DNA from: Sequoia sempervirens
Lineage: Eukaryota; Streptophyta; Pinopsida; Cupressales; Cupressaceae
Direction: 5' to 3'
Assembly: GCA_007258455.2 (NCBI GenBank)
Contig: VDFB02193867.1
Location: forward strand, 526,744,751-526,808,750
DNA length: 64,000 nt
The position numbers and the translations under genes were made by a program. Numbering within the stretch: position 1 is the stretch's first letter; each line of letters opens with the position of its first letter. Shown one piece after another: positions 22,337-34,386 of the stretch. Under the pieces are notes generated by a model. The model was not told where the DNA came from, made no database searches, and worked only from the letters and a program-made list of their open reading frames with translations.

Positions 22337-23058
22337 CTGTGAGGAGGTCAACTCATGAAAGAAAGAAACGTGATAGGTATGGGTTTTCTTTAATTGAGTC
22401 TACTTGTACCTATGCTTTAATTTCAATCACTGATGAACCTAGGACTATGAAAGAGGTATTTAACATTTCTGATGCAAACTCTTGGTTGGAAGACATGAAT
22501 GAAGAAATGGCATCATTAGACAAGAATGATACTTGGAGTTTGGTACCATTGCCCAAAGGCAGAAAAGTTGTGGGCTACAAATGGGTGTTTAAAGAGAAAA
22601 TAGGTCTGGACAGTAGTGTGGAAAAATATACAGCAAGGCTGGTTGCGAAAGGTTATTCCTAGGTAGAGGGAATTGACTATGGAGAAATATTTTCCCCTGT
22701 AGCTAAGCTGACACCTATTAGATTTCTTTTGTCACTTGCAGTAGCGTATGACTTAGAAATTGAGCAAATGGATGTGAAGACAAAATTTCTTCATGGTGAT
22801 CTTGAAGAAGAAATTTGTATGTCCTAGTTGGAGCACTCTGTGGAGAAAGGTAAAGAAAGACTGGTTTGCAAGTTAAAGAAATCTCTGTATGGTTTAAAAT
22901 AGTCCCCTAGAATGTGGTACTAAAAGTTTGACATGTTTGTTTTGTCATTGGAATTTGTAAGATCAAAATGTGATCATTGTGTGTATTACAAAGTTGAAAG
23001 TGATCAAGTCCTTATTATTGCACTCTATGTTGATGATATGTTATTCATAGGCAATAGT
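22337..23058 (+). pseudogene. Copia reverse transcriptase, N-terminal part
   Basis: W..AM-type start reads SWLEDMNEEMASLDKNDTW (22480), then GYKWVFKEK, ARLVAKGYS, GIDYGEIFSPVAKLTPIR, QMDVKTKFLHGDLEEEI, SLYGLK*SPRMWY*KFD and ALYVDDMLFIGNS (about 23020-23058). The YVDD catalytic motif is intact. Stops in GYS*VEG, CMS*LEH, GLK*SP and WY*KF all stand at conserved Gln positions. The Tat element was inserted directly after IGNS; reading continues at 55179 with KLMISNLKS once one ATAGT is left out. Confidence 0.92.
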
Positions 23059-24392
23059 TGTAACTAAGGGTAATTTCTGAATTTAAGATTAGATCAAATG
23101 AATGAAAATCATTAATGACAATAAACCCAAAGTTATATAGAGCACAAAGGAAATTGAAAACAAAACAATTATACCTGTAAATCACAATTCCCATGATTAC
23201 CTCCATAGTACCTTCTTACTTGCTGGATGATGTTGCCCTCAGATTCGTTGTGCGAGCAATCTGAAAATGTCTAAGTCCTACAACAAGCCTTGAAGGATTT
23301 GCATAAAAATGTCTAAATGCCTATGACTATGAAAATGTCTAAGACTTTGATCAAATAATGACAATAATTGAAAATGAGAAGCCTTAAATGTGCAAGCTAA
23401 TAAATGACTATAATATGTGCATAAATCTAAAATGTTAGCATGTCATCCAAAAGTGAGGGGAAAATGACATTTTAGAGAAAATGTCATTTTGAGTGGATGG
23501 ACAAGATTAATTGATGATGAGAACCTAAAATGAGAGGCCCAAATTAAATTTGAGAATCACTAATCAGGGTTAGGGAAAATCCTTAATCGAGCGGTCAGAA
23601 TAATATCTCAGATAATCAGATTGACGGTGGAGAATAAATGAGATAAATTAATTAAAGAAATGAAGATTTTCAAAAAATCAAGAAGATAAGATTGCCCAAT
23701 TTGTGAGATTCGAAAAATCAAGAAAATAAGATTGCCCGATTTGCGAGATTCAAAAAATCAAGAAGATAAGATTTGGACTGAATATTCAATTTGGAAAATC
23801 AAGAATCTGCCCGATTACTTGATTTTTGGAAGAATAATATCTTTTTGAATTTAATCAATTCAAAATGATAATTTTATGTGACAAGTAAATAATATTTTTC
23901 AAATTATTTACTAAAAAGAGTGAAAGTTAATTAAATGAAATCATTTTAAATATTTTCATTTATTTAAAATGAGAGAAAAGTGAAATTAGAAATTAAATAA
24001 TTAAAATTAATTATTTAATTTGGAAGGTAAGATTGATTAAATACATTAATAAATTAATTTAATTGTGACAGTTAGTGACATATCAAATAAATAAATGAAA
24101 TTCATTTATTTAATAATTAGGAATAATTAATGAAGAAAGGAAATTCAATAAATTAAGAAATTTATTTAATTAAGGGAAGACTTAGACAATTAATGACGTA
24201 TTTAATAAATAAATATAATTTATTTATTTAATAATCATGAAGAATACAAAGACATGAATTAATTAAACAATTATAAATTATTTAATCAATAGTTGAATGT
24301 GGACCAAGGACATAATTAAATGTCTTAATTATGCTAGGACGAAAGTGGTAAAAATGAAGCTTGTAGGCCTAGGTCATTTTTTGGTGTCTACA
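23059..24392 (-). mobile_element. Tat element 3' LTR (left end)
   Basis: 1,334 bp; plus strand TGTAACTAAGGG ... GGTGTCTACA, minus strand TGTAGACACC ... TTACA. Followed on the inner side by the polypurine tract. It matches 53844-55178 over its full length with scattered substitutions. It has three copies of a 40-bp unit at about 23671-23790 and an AT-rich palindromic centre (23880-24300). Confidence 0.92.
23671..23790. repeat. 40-bp minisatellite in the Tat LTR (three units)
   Basis: AAATCAAGAAGATAAGATT recurs at 40-bp spacing (AGAAGATAAG at 23681, AGAAAATAAG at 23721, AGAAGATAAG at 23761), each unit except the last followed by GCCCRATTTGYGAGATTC. The LTR at 53844 also has three units; the LTR at 39784 has two. 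The copy number thus separates the middle LTR from the true pair. Confidence 0.85.
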
Positions 24393-24406
24393 TTTTTCCC
24401 CTCTTT
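24393..24406 (-). other. Tat polypurine tract
   Basis: The minus strand reads AAAGAGGGGAAAAA immediately before the LTR start TGTAGACACC. The same tract, one G shorter, is next to the middle LTR at 41080-41092. Confidence 0.85.
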
Positions 24407-24931
24407 GTCATAATGTCGCTTGTCGCATTGTGAAAAATAAAATAAGTCAAAAAATGCCCCAGTGCAAAATAAGATGAGGAAGAATGATGAGGAGGGTTAT
24501 GGTATGCCCCCTCGAGAGGATAGACGGGTTCCAAGAACATGGGTGTGCTCTCGAAATTGATGAGAAGACTAGAATATGAAGAGACAGAAATGTTAGTGAA
24601 AAAGATATGGATGATGATATGGATGCAATGCTTATATGAGATGGGTGAGAGAAGATGACATGACTAAAGGAGATGCATGTAAGTTCCTAGACCAAATCCT
24701 TCAAAGCTTTACTGGAGGACTTTTTAATATTTATTGCTCTTAATCATCATTGGGAAAACTGTTGTAATGGCCAACAAACACCATGATATGACATAGATCA
24801 AGGTGTGCAAGGTCGTACCATTACGTAAGACAAACAGTCATAGATAAGGATGATCATGACTTATACCAAGAGCGTGACTGCCCCAGTCTTTTTGTCATAA
24901 TCAACCACAAGCAGAAAAAGACAAGTACAAA

Positions 24932-25165
24932 ACATGACATGTCGTTGCTTCTCTAAATCTTGTTTCCAGGACATCCTTGAGAAACTAGTGACATGATTGC
25001 CAAAATACAAAAGTAGAGTCTCTATCATGATATGTCGTTGCTTTTCTAAATCTCAGGATCAGGACCTCGCTGAGAAGCTAGTAGTCATGCATGTCAATCG
25101 TCATGATATGTCACTGCTTCTCTAAATCCTACTTAGTGGGATCTTGCTGAAAAACTAATAACATG
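24932..25165. repeat. Three degenerate ~75-93 bp units (TGTCGTTGCTTCTCTAAATC)
   Basis: Units start with CATGACATGTCGTTGCTTCT (24933), CATGATATGTCGTTGCTTTT (25025) and CATGATATGTCACTGCTTCT (25101); each goes on with TAAATC, a GGAC or GGAT...TTGAGAA/CTGAGAA block and CTAGT/CTAAT. The second copy has them at 41612-41845. Confidence 0.65.
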
Positions 25166-25320
25166 ATAAAAGACCAAAAGACAATTGTCAAGTGTTTTCC
25201 AAGTGCGTCTAGATATTCATTGTTCTAATGTCAAGATGTATTGGTTTAATGATGATGAGACGTCCGAGTGTTAAAGCTTTGACGATGCATTGACAATAGA
25301 TGTCCAGGTTTGCCAAATTC

Positions 25321-25605
25321 AGGAAGGACACATCTTGAATAAAATTGATGCCAAGAGAATTAATCTCCAAATGTCATGTGACAGTGATGATGATGATGCC
25401 TATGAAGGACACATCTTGAGGCATATATGACACAGATGATTCTTCAGAAGGACACATCTAAAGAGTGTCGATGTTGAGAGGGGTGATCCTTAGATGTCGC
25501 GAGGATCATGCGAAAATGTCGAATGACAATGATGATGCCTAGGAAGGACACATCCTGAGGCATGAATGAAAAAGGTTACCTTTCAGAAGGACACATCTAA
25601 AGGTT
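25321..25605. repeat. Five dispersed GAAGGACACATCT words
   Basis: The 13-mer or a one-base variant occurs at about 25323, 25405, 25447, 25542 and 25587, mixed with GATGATGATGCCTA and GTCGCGAGGATCATG blocks. Two larger half-repeats (CTGAGGCAT...CAGAAGGACACATCTAAAG) are visible. Same array in the second copy at about 42001-42285. Confidence 0.55.
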
Positions 25606-26129
25606 AACTGATTTTTGACAGTTTGATGGGTTATGATGGTTTGACTTGTTTTGACTAGATGTTGCTATGTCATAATAATATGTGTCGATGAGTTTTGTCA
25701 TGTTGCAATAAATGATTGCCAGCATTTTCTTGATGAGTTTCATTTGTTTGAGAAAGATTTGTGTTTCCTTGAAGATCCTTTTTGATGTGTGTGCCAGTGT
25801 GATGCCATGAACCCTAATAGACTGACCTAGTGCGGCCTCGGGGGCTCATCAATAGATGGCCTTGCCTACGTCATACACTCAGAGACCTCGTAGTTCGACA
25901 TGACCAATGAATTTGTCTTGATGACCAAAGATTGTGCCATGATTTATTTTCAAAAACCTAAAAGGACTGACCTAATGTCTCGGGGACTCAAATGTGATTC
26001 TTGCCTACATAGCAAGTGCGTAGAGACAACGTAGTTCAGATAGATGACAAGGACTGATTGACTTGATTGACTTTGACAAGAGATGACACTGCGTTTACAT
26101 GCTACAAGCAGTCTGATGTTTTGTTTGTG

Positions 26130-26490
26130 GTTTTCTTCAAGACATTTTATGATTTTTAGGTCTTTTTTCAGGTCATTTTGTGATGTTTTTGGTCTTTGTT
26201 TAGGACTTTTTGCGATGTTTTTGGTCTTTGTTCAGGACATTTTGCGATGTTTTTTTGTCTTTTCTCAGGACTTTTTTCCAATGTTTTTTTGTCTTTTCTT
26301 AGGACTTTTTTCCAATGTTTTTGTCTTTTTAAGGACTTTTTACAATTTTTTTGTCTTTTTTTGGACTTTTTACGATGTTTTTTTGTCTTTTTTTAGGACT
26401 TTTTTATGATGTTTTTGTCTTTTTTTAGGACTTCTTAACAATGTTTTTGTCTTTTTTCAGGACTTTTTTCCAATGTTTTTGTGATCATAC
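26130..26490 (-). repeat. T-rich tandem array (AAAGTCC...AACATYG units on the minus strand)
   Basis: About 11 units of 25-35 bp, plus strand GGACTTTTTTCCAATGTTTTTGTCTTTTTT with variation. On the sense (minus) strand it is nearly all A and G with few C, so it would form an A-rich RNA stretch upstream of the 3' LTR. The second copy (42810-43168) differs only by two T near 43060. Confidence 0.75.
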
Positions 26491-26974
26491 GTGACATCCA
26501 CTATAGTTGCATGATAAACATTTTTCCCCCAGTCAGGTCTAAGACTTAGCCATTTGCAAGGAATATGGACGGGATGCTGCTGACTTGCCAGACGGACAGT
26601 CGTCAGGACTTGATGTCAATCATTTATCTACTATGACAGGTAGGGTAGGATGTGATGGTGATTTGCAGAATAATGGCGAACATACCTTTCATCCTAGGCC
26701 AAGTTAGACAAAGTGACAGTAGATGGCAGAGCAATGATTGATTACGCATGGTGCCTGTTTGCCAGGTTTTCACCATGGTACTTGTCCAAAGTTCCTTTTT
26801 TCTAGGTTTTCACTTTTGAACGAATCATTTTTCTCTTTACTATTTTCTTGACTTTTCAATTTTTTTGGTGTCACCAAGATGCCTGTTTGCCAGGTTTTCA
26901 TCAAGGTGATGATTTTTATCATTTTTCAATTTTTTTTGTATTTTATGGCTTTCAACTCCACCCTCTGATGCTAT

Positions 26975-29900
26975 GCATAGAACTTTCGGAGGTGTAAACT
27001 ATTGATGGGCTCAGTCAACTATTCCCCATCTCGAGATGCCAATTGATAAGCTCCAGAACCAAAGGAAGATATGATAATATAGGGACCTAGCCAGTTTGGT
27101 TCAAATTTTCTTGGCTTTTCTCTGTCTGCTTGGTTCTTGAGGTTCTACATGAGAACTAGGTCACCAATGTCAAACTTTCTGCCCATAACCTTTTTATTGT
27201 AGCTGCGACAAAGGTGGTTCTAGTATGCTTGGAGATGATTCAATGAGTTTTGTCTTCTTTCTTCCAGCATTTCCAGCTTGTGCAAGCATGATTGTCGGTA
27301 CTCCTCTTCATTAGTTAGACCCTTCAACAAGACTCGTAGCGAAGGAATTTTGACCTCAATGGGTAAGATGGCTTAAGCACCAAAGACTAGGGCAAATGGG
27401 GTGGCCCCTGTAGGCGTACGAATGCTAGTTCGGTAAGCCCACAGAGCAGGGTTGAGTTGTATGTGCCAGTCATGGCCAGCGTCATTAACAGTCTTTTTTA
27501 GGATCTTGACAATGGTTTTATTGGAAGCTTCAGCTTGGTCATTTCCTTGTGGGTAGTATGGAGATGAAAAGTGGTGTTGGATATGGAATCACTCACATAA
27601 CTCACGTACGTCTTGGTTTTTAAATGGATGTTTGTTGTCAGTGATGATGGACTGCGAAAGGCCATACTGACAAATGATGTAGTTAAGGATGAACTTCCAT
27701 ATTTGTTTGCCGGTAATATATGTCAATGGGATGGCTTCAATCCACTTTGTGATTTACTCAGTGGCAGTAATAATGAATTTGTAGCTGTTGGATGAGGTTA
27801 GATGAATCTTACCCATAAGGTCGAGTCCCCATTGAGTAAAGGGCCACAGAGAAGTGATCGGTTGGAGTTCCTGTGTTGGAGCGTGGACCAAATCACTATG
27901 GATCTAACATTTGCGACAAGTTCTAACATATTCAATTGTATCTTTTTCCATGGTCAGCCAATAATACCCAAGTCTTGTTACTTTCTTAGCCAGAGTAGGA
28001 CCACTCGAATGAGATCCACATATACCGTCATGCACTTCTCTTAAGGTCGTACATGCTTCGTCGGTGTCAAGACATCTGAGGGCATCGTCGAAACTACGAC
28101 GGTATAGGGTGTCACTGACAATGGCATACCTTGCAGATTTTCTAATGAAGGACTTCCTTTGGTTATTGGATAAGTTCGGTGGAAGGGTTTGAGATTTTAA
28201 GTAGTCATAAATGTTTTGATACCAAGGAGAATTGGGACCAACAAGTTCGCAAACCATTTCTAATTATGGGATATTATATGTCGGTATCAAAAGCTGTTCT
28301 ACTAAGAACTCAAATTGTGACACTTTTTTAGGGATGTCCAAGAGAGAACTAATAGTAGCCATTGCATCAGCTTCCTTATTATGTGCCCTAGGGAGTTTTT
28401 CAAAAGAAATCAATTGGAAGTACGTCAGGAAACTGTCCACCATCCTCTTGTAGGGAAGCAACTTCTCATCCTTTGTTTCATAGTCATCATTCACTTGGTT
28501 GATCATGAGCTGGGAATCCCCAAATACAAGCAATGTTTGAATTTTCTATTTAATTGCCAACTTGAGACCTATGACTAGTGTTTCATATTCGGCAATGTTA
28601 TTTGTACAAGGGAAAACGATCCTGAATGACTTGGGAATTGAATCCCCCTATGGTGTGATAAACAAGATTCTAGGGCCTAAGCCATGACCAGTATGAGACC
28701 CATCAAAATATAGCTTCCATGGTGCTACCGGTTCTGCATGAAAAATGGATTCATCGGGAAAATCAGTTACCAATGGATGAGTGACTTGGATTGGTGCATT
28801 TGCTAGTTGATCTACTATTACCTGTCCTTTTATTGCTTTACGTTCAACATATTATATGTCATACTCGCTTAGTATCATGACCCATTTTTCCAACCGGCCT
28901 GTTAATGCTACCCGACTTAGTAGATATTTCAGTGGATCAATCTTGGCTACCAGTTGTGTCTAATGACTGAGCATATAGTGTCTTAGTTTTTGGGACGCAA
29001 AGACAATAGCGAGGAATGCACGTTCAATGTATGTGTAGTTCAACTCATAGCCTATCAATGTGTAGCTGATGTAATAGATTGCTCTTTCTTTTCCTTCATG
29101 ATCATTTTGGGCCAGTAATGCCCCCAGTGCTAAACTAGTAGTCGAGATGTATAGAATCGATGGATTTCCATGAATGGGCGGCATGAGGACTTGTGTTGAT
29201 AGTAGGTAATCTTTTATTTGCTGTAAGGCCTCTTGACATTTATCTGTCCATACAAAGGGGACACCTTTGCACAACAGATACTGGAATGGATGACACTTAT
29301 CTTCCAATTGGGCTATAAAACGGCGAATAGATTGTACTCTACCTTGCAGAGTTTTGAGTTCACTGATCCCTCTAGGCGGAGGCATGTCTATGATTTCTTT
29401 GAACTTTGTTGGATCAACCTCTATGCCTCTTCAAGAAACTATGTATCCCAATAGTTTACCTGATGTGACCCCAAAAACACACTTCTTAGGGTTTAGCTGA
29501 ACTTTGTACTCTTCATGTCTCTTGAAAATTATGTTGAATACCTTCAAATGATCTTTCCTTGTTGCTGATTTGGCCAATAGGTCATCTACATAATCCTCCA
29601 TTATTTTGTGCATCATGTCATGGAAGATCGTGGTCATAGCCCTTTGATATGTGGCACCTGCATTTTTGAGACCAAAGGGCATGACATTCCAACAGTATGT
29701 ACCCCATTGGCAAGTAAATGTCATTTTGTGTTGATCCTCAGGAGCAATGCGGATTTGATTATAACCAAAGAAACCATCCATGAGTGATAGCATCTCATAC
29801 CCTACTGTAAGGTCCACTATAATGTCAATGTTTGGCAAAGGAAAGTCATCCTTTAGACATGCTTTATTTAGGCCTCAAAAATCTGTACATACACGGATCA

Positions 29901-30013
29901 ACCCATTTGGCTTTGTGACTGGGACCAAATTAGAAATCCATCTGGCATAGTCAATAGACCTTATGAATTTGACATCTAGCAATTTCTTTAACTCGGCCTT
30001 GACCAATAGGGCA
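26975..30013 (-). pseudogene. Tat pol, first copy: RT, RNase H, archaeal RNase H, integrase; cut by gap
   Basis: Reads leftwards from the gap. RT: FIRSIDYARWISNLVPVTKP (29960), FFGYNQIRIAPEDQHKMTF, PFGLKNAGATYQRAM, EDYVDDLLAKS (about 29580). RNase H: FVWTDKCQEALQQIKDYL (29250), LGALLAQ, YIERAFLAIVFA. Archaeal-type RNase H: LYFDGSHTGHG (about 28710), NNIAEYETLVIGL, LVFGDSQLMINQV, ADAMA. Integrase: SPWYQNIYDYLKSQTLP (28220), zinc finger HDGICGSHSSG...CRKC (28020-27905), then WGLDLMGK, IITDNKHPF, AEASNKTI (D, D, E) and the end PINSLHLRKFYA near 26985. Stops such as DF*GL, VS*RG and TP*GD each fit one C-to-T change. The sequence is the same as 43653-46691. Confidence 0.9.
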
Positions 30014-30113
30014 NNNNNNNNNNNNNNNNNNNNNNNNNNNNNNNNNNNNNNNNNNNNNNNNNNNNNNNNNNNNNNNNNNNNNNNNNNNNNNNNNNNNNNN
30101 NNNNNNNNNNNNN
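30014..30113. other. Assembly gap (100 N) inside the Tat RT
   Basis: Placeholder gap. The left side ends in the RT at a point that corresponds to 46691 in the second copy, 82 bp short of the 186-bp tandem duplication at 46773. The right side is unrelated to the Tat element. Confidence 0.99.
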
Positions 30114-30591
30114 GGTCAAACATGCATGTCCAACCACAAATTTAGCATTGCAGTAACGTGCACGTTTTCTCAATATCAATAAAGACCAAGGAAGTTACAT
30201 TCAGTTTGCATGGGGAATCTCCTTTCGTCATCCTCCTTTGACCTTTGAATGATTCCCTTGTTGGATATTATGGTGCATGCCTAACTGGCGGTATCCTCCT
30301 CAATTTAGCATCCTCAAATTATATTTGCATGGCAATGTTAGTACACACAATAATTGTGTATCTATAACCACCTTAAATAACATTCATTAACCACATGAAA
30401 AATTAATATAGATAGTCCATATAACATGCCATTAACATTAAATGTTTGCAAAAATAGGATTAAGCCCAATGTCAATAGTTCTAAGGAAATATCATAAAAA
30501 AATATCAACACTTAACACCAAGGTCCATGATATTTTCAGCAAATAAACCATAAATTCTAGACCATAAACTAGGCTCATCACCTCCCCCAAC
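30114..30591. other. No gene seen; downstream flank of the unrecognised protein
   Basis: Non-coding, AT-rich. It lies downstream of the stop codon of the minus-strand relic that ends at 30592. No terminator, LTR end or repeat was recognised. Confidence 0.4.
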
Positions 30592-31590
30592 CTAAGGTCT
30601 TGCTGGTCCTCCAACAAGGGAAGGGTTTTTCTTCTGCTTGGTCAATGCTCTAAAATTTGTAACTGACAACTTCCCTACATCAATGTTTGTTGTTCGTGAA
30701 TCAGGGTCCCAATAGAATCCTCCCAATCTATCCAATCTGATCCATCTCTGTCTCTCTGCAACAATATCATATTGGTAGAACCTGAAGTTCGGTACAGGCC
30801 ACATTAGGATGGGTGGCTGAAAATTCAGGGGAAGCCAAAATTGCCCTTTTTTCCTTCCAATGTGAATATATCTGTCAATTCTTTTAAGTGCTTCAGCATA
30901 GTTCTGGATGGAATGAAGCTCAGCCTGTTTGAGATCATCAATTAGGTTGTTCCATCTTTGTGAGAGGTATCTCTTCATGGTTTCCTCTTTTTCTTTTTCC
31001 TTTACCTTATACTCATTGTAGTTTTCTTCTATGCAAGGCATAATCCTATTACCATAGCTAGGTCTGAAAAGCATTATGTGCCATTCCCTATAAATGTCCC
31101 TTGGATTCCTTTATTCAACCCTGATGGGTAGAGGGATGTTAGACTCCAATTGCTTATAAGCCCCATGTTGTTGTCCCCAACTAATCTCATTTTGTACCCA
31201 AGACATAAATTCCCTTAATTGTACATCTCCAACATATAGTAGTGGGTTCCAATCATGGTCTTGAGTCACAACATAATTATGCAAATAAAACTCACATAGA
31301 AAATTATTCATTTCAGGGGAAGCAATTTGATAAGCATTGAAAAATTCAACAAGGGTCTCAATAGAAGGATTCAAACTTGAGACAATTCTTCCCAACTTAA
31401 AAGAAAGATACTTTTCCTTTAAATGTAGAGCATAGACCCTTGGAGGGGACCTACACTCTAAAATATGTGCTACTAAGGCTGCCATATCATCCACATTTTT
31501 CTTTAATGTGGCAACTTCTACCTCCTTGTCTTCAATCTCATCTTTCTTTTGAATTTCCTTCTTCAATCTTTGCTTCTCCTCCTTCCATTC
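30592..31590 (-). pseudogene. Large unrecognised protein relic, C-terminal part
   Basis: Begins as a coiled coil at the edge of the inserted element (EWKEEKQRLKKEIQKKDEIE, 31590-31530), followed by LKKNVDDMAALVAHILECRS, FKLGRIVSSLNPSIETLVEFF and MSWVQNEISWGQQHG, a stop after IPLPIRVE (31111), then YGNRIMPCIEENYNEYK, KRYLSQRWNNLIDDLKQAEL, FWLPLNFQPPILMWPVPNF and the end LVGGPARP at 30592. No retroelement motif is seen and I do not recognise the family. The coiled coil continues without a break in frame at 38661 when the 7-kb insertion and one CATTC are left out. Only one in-frame stop in 333 codons, so decay is mild. Confidence 0.6.
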
Positions 31591-34365
31591 TGTTAGTGCC
31601 TATTTTGGTTGTCTCTCATTTTTCAGTTGTTTTCCTTTGATTTTCCTGAAAAATCTTTAGCTTGGGATTTTTCTATCTTTTTGGCACGTGGGGTAAATGG
31701 GCTCCCATCAGGGTTGAGCTCAGCATGCTAAGTGTTCATGTCTCGAATGGCTTGATCTTTCTTTTCTTCCTTGCCTTGTGTTTTTCTTTGTCTGGCGAGG
31801 GTGGAACCAGAATGGAATTAGAATCTGGATTTTGGCCTTTGGTTTCTCTTTCGGGTTCCATTTTGGCCCCAACTCCATGTCTTCGGTTGTCTTTGTTTTT
31901 GGTTTCCTTTTGCGGGCACGGGATCGGAACGGGAATCATTTTTGGAACCTTTTTTCGCTTCTATTTCGGTTTTATCCCTGGCCTCCCCAAAGGGTTTCTC
32001 TCCACCTCAGGAGCCCAGCCTGACTCCACTTCACGGCCTTTCATGGAGGCATGGTTTTGGGCCTTGCCTCTTTTGCCTTTTTTCCCCTCTACTCTTAGCT
32101 CCACTGGTCTTTCCTGGCCTCGCCTCTAACTCACTTTGTTTCCTTCTTCCACTGGCTCTTTTCTCTTTCTGCCAGGACTTTGGTCCTCGGCTAATATCTT
32201 ATGATTCCCATGAGCCTTATTGGATTGGTAGCCTTTTGTTCTTGAGTGGATTTCTCGAGAAAGAAAGTCTCTCGGTTAATAATCGAAGTACTTAATATGA
32301 CTTTTGTGCACGCGGTTGATAATCAACAACCATGATATAAAAGCTACTCCGATGGTTACCGCGGAAATGCTTTCTAGTCCGGTCCGCCGACCACACTCGT
32401 TTCTACCGGCGGTAGATATTTCTTTTGCCGTGGACATCCATCGAAAGCACGGAGACCTCCTCGCGAGCGCTGGCTTCTTCGCTATGAAGTCTTGTAGTCT
32501 GGCTGACTTCGTTTTCTTACGCCGACCCCGCCATGCTCTTGGTATGAATTTTTGGTTTCGTTGTGATCTCTTGGCGACTTCATGATGTCTCTCCATGGTC
32601 TTTTGTTTGGTGGTCCCTGCTCGATGTGTCAGGGAGATGTCTCCCCGACCCCTCCATGTCTCGCCGATTATGTTACCCTTCGCGACGCATTTTAGCCGGG
32701 CGGCGGATTTTGGCTGAGGTCTCCCCGACTTCTTTATGTTTTTCACTTGGAGCCTTTATTCTCCTAATATAGATCATCAGCTCATGGAAACCATCACAGG
32801 ATTCCGGACGCCATCGCCTCGAAAGGCCATGTGAATTTGCCTAATCTTTATGCTCATGAGGGAGATGCCTACTTGTCACATGGACCCCACCTCCGAACTC
32901 GCGCCGCAGTGCGTACATTTAAACAGAGATCGATGGTCCTCGGATGACTGACATCTGATCAATGGTGGGTGCAGGAATCATATGTGGTGGCTTGGTTCAA
33001 CGGCTAATGAAGATTTTAAAAGATAGCCACTCGATCACTGATGATCGACGACCGATATTCATTTTCGCGCGATCAGGGTTTCGAAGGTGTTTGTGTGCAA
33101 AGACCTGAGAACTGAGACTTGATGGCGGTAGATGGAGGGTCGCTGAATCCGCTGAATTTGCATTCATGGCGACTCTGAGAACGGGACGGCGTGTACAGAG
33201 GTATGGGCATGCAGATTCTTGGGCTGATTTGATGTTGGCTGACAGACTTGTTCTGGTCGCCAGGGTCTCCCATGTCTGTCCTGCCAGATTTGACCTGATT
33301 GGATTTGCATCGAGCTTTCTCATGGATTCACTTGACGTGAATATTCAATGTAGTCCTAATGATTGGTGGTGGACTGGTGACTTAGCCTGTGTGCTATTTA
33401 GGTTTTGTCCTAGTCACTTGATGACATGTAAAGTCACCCTGGCCTATTGCTTGTTGCTCTCCCTATTCCTATAAAGGGAGATTTCATGGCCAGTGTGAAG
33501 GGTTTGGTCCCTTGGGTTCGGTTCCCTTGGTTCAGTTCCATTTTTCTGAGTTCTGGGATTAGCCTGGGATAGATTAGGGTTTGGTCTTAGGTCATTTTTG
33601 AGTCTGTAAACTGTAATGTTGAATTCCTCTATAAATGCAATCAATTAAGCAGGAATACATGAAGATGCTTATCTTTCATGCATATTATTAGATTGTCTCC
33701 ACATTTGTAGGCTTTTAATCATTTGAATAAATGCATAAGGTGTTTTTTTTCATCTTCTCATACTTCATGGGACTGTGTTATTTGTTGATAGGTCTACTTC
33801 AAGGAAGCAGTTAAATCCTTTGAATAGATAGCAGTGATTACCTGTTTGCAGGTTGGATTTGGTAAGAATAGTCTAGTTGATACAAGAGTCGGATTGTCAA
33901 TATAAGGCATTAGCAAAACAAAATCCACTGATTGAGTCTTGTTTGCAGATGAATTCCATCTTTTGTGTTTGACTTCGTGGCCCAAAACTAGGCACTGATC
34001 TATTTTGCAGCCTGGTCCCTCTTAGAAACCTCAATTCATATAAATCATTGAATATCTTTTGCTTGATGTCTTATCCTACCTCCTTGTTGCTTCAAGTGTT
34101 TTGTAACTAAGAATCTAGCCCTATTTGATGTTCTCAACACTTGGTATCAGGAGTCATCTACTATAAAAAGCAATGTCTTGTCTTCTTTACGGCATTGTGT
34201 GGGTATACCCACCTTGGTTCTGTAGAGCCTAAAGTGCAGAAGATCTCAGTCTTTGACTGAATCTTGTCAGTTGGTCTAGGTCCTCTGAGCTACCCTTGAT
34301 TGGATTTGGCTACTCCATAGGTAGAATAGGAGACCAACCTAGTTTACAAAAAAAAATGACCAACA
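31591..34365 (+). mobile_element. 5' LTR of the W-related element
   Basis: 2,775 bp, long for an LTR. Aligns end to end with 35820-38660. A TATAAAG box lies at 33470-33476 after 'cctattcc', with the transcribed part expected from about 33500. Open frames inside (31662-32129, 33166-33474 and others) occur in both LTRs, but that follows from shared origin and does not show that they code. Confidence 0.92.
33470..33476 (+). promoter_or_regulatory. LTR TATA box (TATAAAG)
   Basis: CCTATAAAGGGAGATTTCATG, repeated in the 3' LTR at 37746-37752. Placed about 890 bp before the LTR end. Motif and duplicated position only. Confidence 0.5.
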
Positions 34366-34368
34366 AGA

Positions 34369-34386
34369 TGGCGACTCCACTGGGGA
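34369..34386 (+). other. Primer binding site (tRNA-Arg type)
   Basis: TGGCGACTCCACTGGGGA three bases after the LTR end. This is the classical site of many plant gypsy (Tat/Athila side) elements. Confidence 0.88.

Larger units (their letters stand above)
24407..26974 (-). mobile_element. Tat 3' non-coding region (first copy) with three repeat arrays
   Basis: No coding sequence between integrase and the 3' LTR, about 2.6 kb, long for gypsy but usual for large Tat-clade elements. Three arrays lie in it: ATGTCGTTGCTTCTCTAAATC-type units at 24932-25165 (three units, 75-93 bp apart), GAAGGACACATCT words at 25321-25605 (five), and T-rich units at 26130-26490. From 24665 on it is the same as 41345-43652 apart from two bases in a T run. 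The 108-codon Phe-rich open frame across the T-rich array is low-complexity and not a gene. Confidence 0.7.

Noticed and set aside
26083..26409. 108-codon Phe-rich frame (and the copy at 42763-43074)
   Set aside because: Translation of the T-rich tandem array; composition explains it entirely. The sense strand of the element is the opposite one.
27613..28453. Plus-strand frames opposite the integrase and RNase H (27613-27795, 27802-28044, 28232-28453 and their copies)
   Set aside because: They are shadows of the minus-strand pol, whose motifs are clear.
31662..33474. Open frames in the long LTR (31662-32129, 33166-33474) that also occur in the other LTR (35891-36235, 37442-37750)
   Set aside because: LTRs come from one template, so shared frames are not evidence of coding. 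Both frames lie upstream of the TATA box or across it, where no element transcript is expected.
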